A stretch of DNA of 6,953 nucleotides. Source: Lysobacterales bacterium (lineage in GTDB: Bacteria > Pseudomonadota > Gammaproteobacteria > Xanthomonadales > Xanthomonadaceae). The notes below the pieces were generated by a model. It was not told where the DNA came from. It saw nothing but the letters and a program-made list of their open reading frames with translations, and did no database searches. A program made the translations under genes and the position numbers. Of the stretch, positions 6,187-6,953 are shown piece after piece. The DNA lies in assembly GCA_015655035.1 (NCBI GenBank), contig JAATFS010000196.1, forward strand, positions 1 through 6,953. Direction: 5' to 3'. The stretch's first letter is position 1, and every line of letters starts with the position of its first letter.

Positions 6187-6332
6187 GCGAGCCGGTGCGA
6201 TGAAGCCGCACAGGTCCCCCGCGCTCCTCGCCAAGGACGGCGTTTATCCCCTTTTCCCGGGACGGCGCCCAAACTCGCTGCGCTCAAACAGGGCGCCGCT
6301 TCGGCCATCCTTGCCTGCGGTGCTCGGCTCGC
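6187..6332. repeat. Large imperfect palindromic intergenic element (~146 bp)
   Basis: Nested inverted repeats share a common centre. The ends are GCGAGCC (6187-6193) and GGCTCGC (6326-6332). Inside, 6230-6242 pairs with 6303-6315 at 10 of 13 positions. The centre is CGGCGCCC (6263-6270) with GGGCGCCG (6291-6298) around a 20-base loop. The element has no coding character and resembles dispersed palindromic units of Xanthomonas intergenic regions, though I cannot confirm copy number. It lies between metF and the convergent minus-strand gene. Confidence 0.6.
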
Positions 6333-6535
6333 TTTGAGGGCTAGGTAGACCAACATCAAAATCTGAACAACGGCAACGGCAAAAGCGTTGCTGATTTTTC
6401 AGCTGTGCGGACGGAAGCTTTGGCTCTGGGCCTTTGCTTCTGAAGCTGGCTGCAAATGCTGGAGAATCGAGAAAGCTCTAGCACCCGCTGTCTGGAGTGT
6501 TTCATGAGCATGGCCAGCGACGTCGAAAAGCAGGC
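6333..6535. other. Intergenic stretch without a recognisable gene
   Basis: It holds a doubled hexamer AACGGC (6369-6380) followed by AAAAGC, and a short hairpin GCTGA-TTTT-TCAGC (6390-6403), which might help end transcription of the minus-strand gene to the right. Nothing else is supported. Open frames crossing it have no family character. Confidence 0.5.
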
Positions 6536-6953
6536 TCATTGCGGCCACAACGAGCGAATCGCGGCGATGCCGTGGGCGCCATGCTGGCGCGCTTCCGAGA
6601 CCTGGTCGGCTCCCAGGCCGCCGATTGCGTACAGGGGCAAGGACACGTGTTCGCGCAGGCGTTCGAATGCGTCCCACCCCAGCGGCTGGACTGCCGGGTG
6701 CGAGGCGGTGGTCAGCACCGGACCCAGCACCGCGAAGTCGCAGCCGATGCGTTGCGCATGCCGCAGCTCGTCCAACGTGTGGCAGGACGCGGCAACCGCC
6801 TGTTCCGGCGGCAGCGGCCGTTGCTGTAGCGCAGCCAATTGTTCCGAACCCAGGTGTACGCCGATCCCCAGCTCTGCGGCCAGGGCCACGTCGCGATTGA
6901 GCAATAGTTGTACGCGTGATTTGCCGCACTGTTGCAGCAGCTTTCGCACCAGC
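6536..6953 (-). CDS. Thiamine-phosphate-synthase/TenI-like domain, C-terminal part of a probable Nudix (MutT) fusion protein; 5' end outside the window
   Basis: The frame is open from the right window edge to the TGA at 6538-6536, giving 138 residues. The sequence is the second half of a TMP-synthase/TenI TIM barrel: VQLLLNRDVALAAELGIGVHLGSEQLA matches the ThiE blocks LLINDR and GVHLGQ. ASCHTLDELRHAQRIGCDFAVLGPVL then matches the following helix and strand, and YAIGGLG...GAHGIAAI is the terminal phosphate-binding region. True ThiE has Thr-x-Thr-Lys after the GPI/GPV strand; here it reads TTASHPA, without the lysine. This form is known from gammaproteobacterial proteins with an N-terminal Nudix (8-oxo-dGTP pyrophosphatase-like) domain joined to a TenI-like domain, so I expect the Nudix part beyond the edge. 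The GTG at 6949 is not a likely start because the barrel's first half would be missing. The role of the fused barrel is unclear. Confidence 0.85.
   Translation of the reverse strand, partial: LVRKLLQQCGKSRVQLLLNRDVALAAELGIGVHLGSEQLAALQQRPLPPEQAVAASCHTLDELRHAQRIGCDFAVLGPVLTTASHPAVQPLGWDAFERLREHVSLPLYAIGGLGADQVSEARQHGAHGIAAIRSLWPQ

Noticed and set aside
5234..6337. A 367-codon plus-strand frame overlapping metF in another frame
   Set aside because: The metF frame shows all expected motifs; this frame is rich in Arg and Gly and has no family character.

Overview
The window is GC-rich and looks like the chromosome of a plant-associated gammaproteobacterium of the Xanthomonas type. This rests on protein character, on the methionine-cycle genes present, and on intergenic palindromes of the kind common in Xanthomonas genomes. 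It is an inference without database support. No tRNA, rRNA, CRISPR array, insertion sequence or phage gene was recognised.

Layout. On the left is the 3' end of ahcY (S-adenosylhomocysteine hydrolase), followed by a textbook Rho-independent terminator. Next comes a plus-strand lipoprotein of the alpha/beta-hydrolase fold (285-1079). It converges on a block of four minus-strand genes read from right to left: a PIG3-type NAD(P)H:quinone oxidoreductase (4072-5052), a Tat-exported beta-lactamase-like serine hydrolase/esterase (2727-3968), an M14-type zinc metallopeptidase (1730-2653) and a DUF3228 protein (1146-1703). A small palindromic repeat lies in the convergent gap. The oxidoreductase diverges from metF (5277-6107, 5,10-methylenetetrahydrofolate reductase); their shared 224-bp gap holds a candidate metF promoter overlapped by direct and inverted repeats. 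After metF, a 428-bp gap without genes contains a large imperfect palindrome. The right edge carries the C-terminal, thiamine-phosphate-synthase-like part of what is probably a Nudix/TMP-synthase fusion protein on the minus strand.

Functional links. AhcY removes S-adenosylhomocysteine to give homocysteine, and MetF supplies the methyl group that remethylates homocysteine, so both serve the activated-methyl cycle. They are separated here by about 5.1 kb holding five genes with no evident link to that pathway. The four minus-strand genes may be partly co-transcribed (gaps of 103, 73 and 26 bp), but no shared pathway is apparent.

Most genes are ordinary. The less explained parts are noncoding: the repeat cluster at the metF promoter, a stretch that weakly resembles a degenerate SAH riboswitch, and the palindrome of about 146 bp downstream of metF. 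I did not find a convincing new multi-gene system.
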